Source of the DNA: an uncultured Ilumatobacter sp. | Lineage (GTDB): Bacteria > Actinomycetota > Acidimicrobiia > Acidimicrobiales > Ilumatobacteraceae | NCBI GenBank assembly: GCA_938049325.1 | Contig: CALICC010000032.1 | Span: forward strand, 1-6,337 | Reading direction: 5' to 3' | DNA length: 6,337 nt | Program-made: the position numbers and the translations under genes | Shown here: positions 5,552 to 6,337 of the stretch, one piece after another | How positions within the stretch are numbered: position 1 is the first letter of the stretch | Layout of the letters: each line of letters opens with the position of its first letter | Notes under the pieces: model-generated | Told to the model about the DNA's origin: nothing | The model's input: the letters and a program-made list of their open reading frames with translations, nothing else | The model's database searches: none

Positions 5552-6337
5552 GACGAATTCGAGCCGCTGCACCGCACGCGTCATGGCGACGTACAGCAGG
5601 CGGGCTCCAAGTGCCGGCTGCGCCCCGTCGGCAGTGAGGATCCGGTGGGGATTGACCACGACAACTCCGTCGAACTCGAGGCCCTTGACAGCGTGTGGCT
5701 CGAACAGCGGGACCTCGTGATGAGCAAGTTCATGAACGTGATCGACGGCCATGAGCTGGACCGCCGCCAGTGCCGCGGTGATCGAGTCGTGTAGTTCGAG
5801 CTGAGCCACCACGCCGGTCAACTTGTGCAGCCGCTTGATCGCCATGGTTGTCGTCGCCACGCGGTCGACCAGATCGTTTGCGTGTCCAATGTTCCACGAC
5901 GGAGGCTGGCCGCCGAGCCGGACGCTTCGACTCTCGGTGGCGTCGACTCCGGTCAGCGGAAGCAGCCGATTGGCAACGGTCAAGATGGGCTCGGGCACGC
6001 GGTAGCCGATGGTGAGATCGACGACGGTTCCCGACGTCCCGCGCGGACCGAGGTGCGCGAACACGTCGGCCCAGCGCTCTTGCCCAGCGGGTGTCGTCGA
6101 CTGAGCCACGTCGCCGACCAAGGTCATCGAGGCGCCGGGGCTGCGGCGCCCGATCACCCGCAGCGCGACGGCGGAATGATCCTGCGCCTCGTCGACCACG
6201 ACGTGGCCGTAGGTGAACGGCGTGCCGTTGAGAATCGTGTTGGCCTCGTCGACCAGCAGCTGATCGGCCGGCGTCCACACCCGCTTCTTGCCACGAGGAC
6301 CGGGCAGGAACTTGTCGACGAGGGTCACCGGCTTCTG
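5519..6337 (-). CDS. UvrD/HelD-like superfamily 1 helicase, C-terminal part (N-terminus outside window)
   Basis: 272 C-terminal residues are visible; the frame is open to the window edge, so the start and the Walker A motif lie outside. Counting from the first visible codon, SF1 helicase motifs appear in order: Walker B/motif II VVVDEAQD (46-53), motif III LVGDVAQST (73-81), motif IV region IGYRVPEPI (110-118), motif V HAVKGLEFDGVVVV (214-227) and motif VI LYVAMTRAVQRLEFV (248-262). The block from WTPADQLLVDEAN to GDVAQSTTPAG and WADVF closely resembles mycobacterial HelD, an RNA polymerase-associated ATPase that frees stalled polymerase; some actinobacterial relatives protect against rifamycins. 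The HelD-specific domains would lie outside the window, so a DNA-repair UvrD-type role cannot be excluded. It converges on the RsmC-like gene across 7 bp. The family is secure, the subfamily probable. Confidence 0.88.
   Translation of the reverse strand, partial: QKPVTLVDKFLPGPRGKKRVWTPADQLLVDEANTILNGTPFTYGHVVVDEAQDHSAVALRVIGRRSPGASMTLVGDVAQSTTPAGQERWADVFAHLGPRGTSGTVVDLTIGYRVPEPILTVANRLLPLTGVDATESRSVRLGGQPPSWNIGHANDLVDRVATTTMAIKRLHKLTGVVAQLELHDSITAALAAVQLMAVDHVHELAHHEVPLFEPHAVKGLEFDGVVVVNPHRILTADGAQPALGARLLYVAMTRAVQRLEFVTDDQPPALLV

Noticed and set aside
1..6337. A previously undescribed multi-gene system
   Set aside because: All eight genes belong to known families and most are housekeeping. 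I see no toxin-antitoxin pair, defence module, mobile element or repeat array.

Overview
This GC-rich 6.3 kb window is ordinary, gene-dense bacterial chromosome. It carries eight protein genes, six of them complete, with almost no spare DNA. The gene content and promoter style suggest a high-GC actinobacterium: there is a def-fmt-rsmB cluster and a helicase resembling mycobacterial HelD. Several genes also start 6-7 nt after a -10-like hexamer with no Shine-Dalgarno sequence, as leaderless actinobacterial mRNAs do. An Acidimicrobiia (Ilumatobacter-like) origin is a guess; nothing in the window fixes the class. I see no tRNA, rRNA, CRISPR array, insertion sequence, phage gene or resistance cassette, and no gene-free stretch over 300 bases.

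Layout. Minus strand, 1-851: hisG (histidine biosynthesis, first step), cut just before its stop by the window edge. Minus, 893-1372: a MogA/MoaB-type molybdopterin protein. Plus, 1447-2256: a lone FkbM-family methyltransferase, divergent from mog and overlapping the end of rsmB tail to tail by 35 bp. Minus, 4856 down to 2222: an operon def-fmt-rsmB. Plus, 4876-5511: a small RsmC/YbxB-like methyltransferase whose start faces that of def across 19 bp. Minus, 6337 down to 5519: the C-terminal half of a UvrD/HelD-like helicase, convergent with the methyltransferase across 7 bp.

How the genes work together. def, fmt and rsmB serve translation: Fmt formylates initiator Met-tRNA, Def removes the formyl group from nascent proteins, and RsmB methylates 16S rRNA. 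The divergent RsmC-like enzyme may be another rRNA methyltransferase. hisG and mog are separate metabolic functions, and each seems to have its own promoter.

No new defence or mobile system was found. The most interesting items are a nearly symmetric -10 element between def and the methyltransferase, placed to serve both as leaderless genes; shortened RsmB and Fmt proteins; a Gly-to-Ala change in motif I of Def; and an imperfect hairpin spanning two convergent stop codons.
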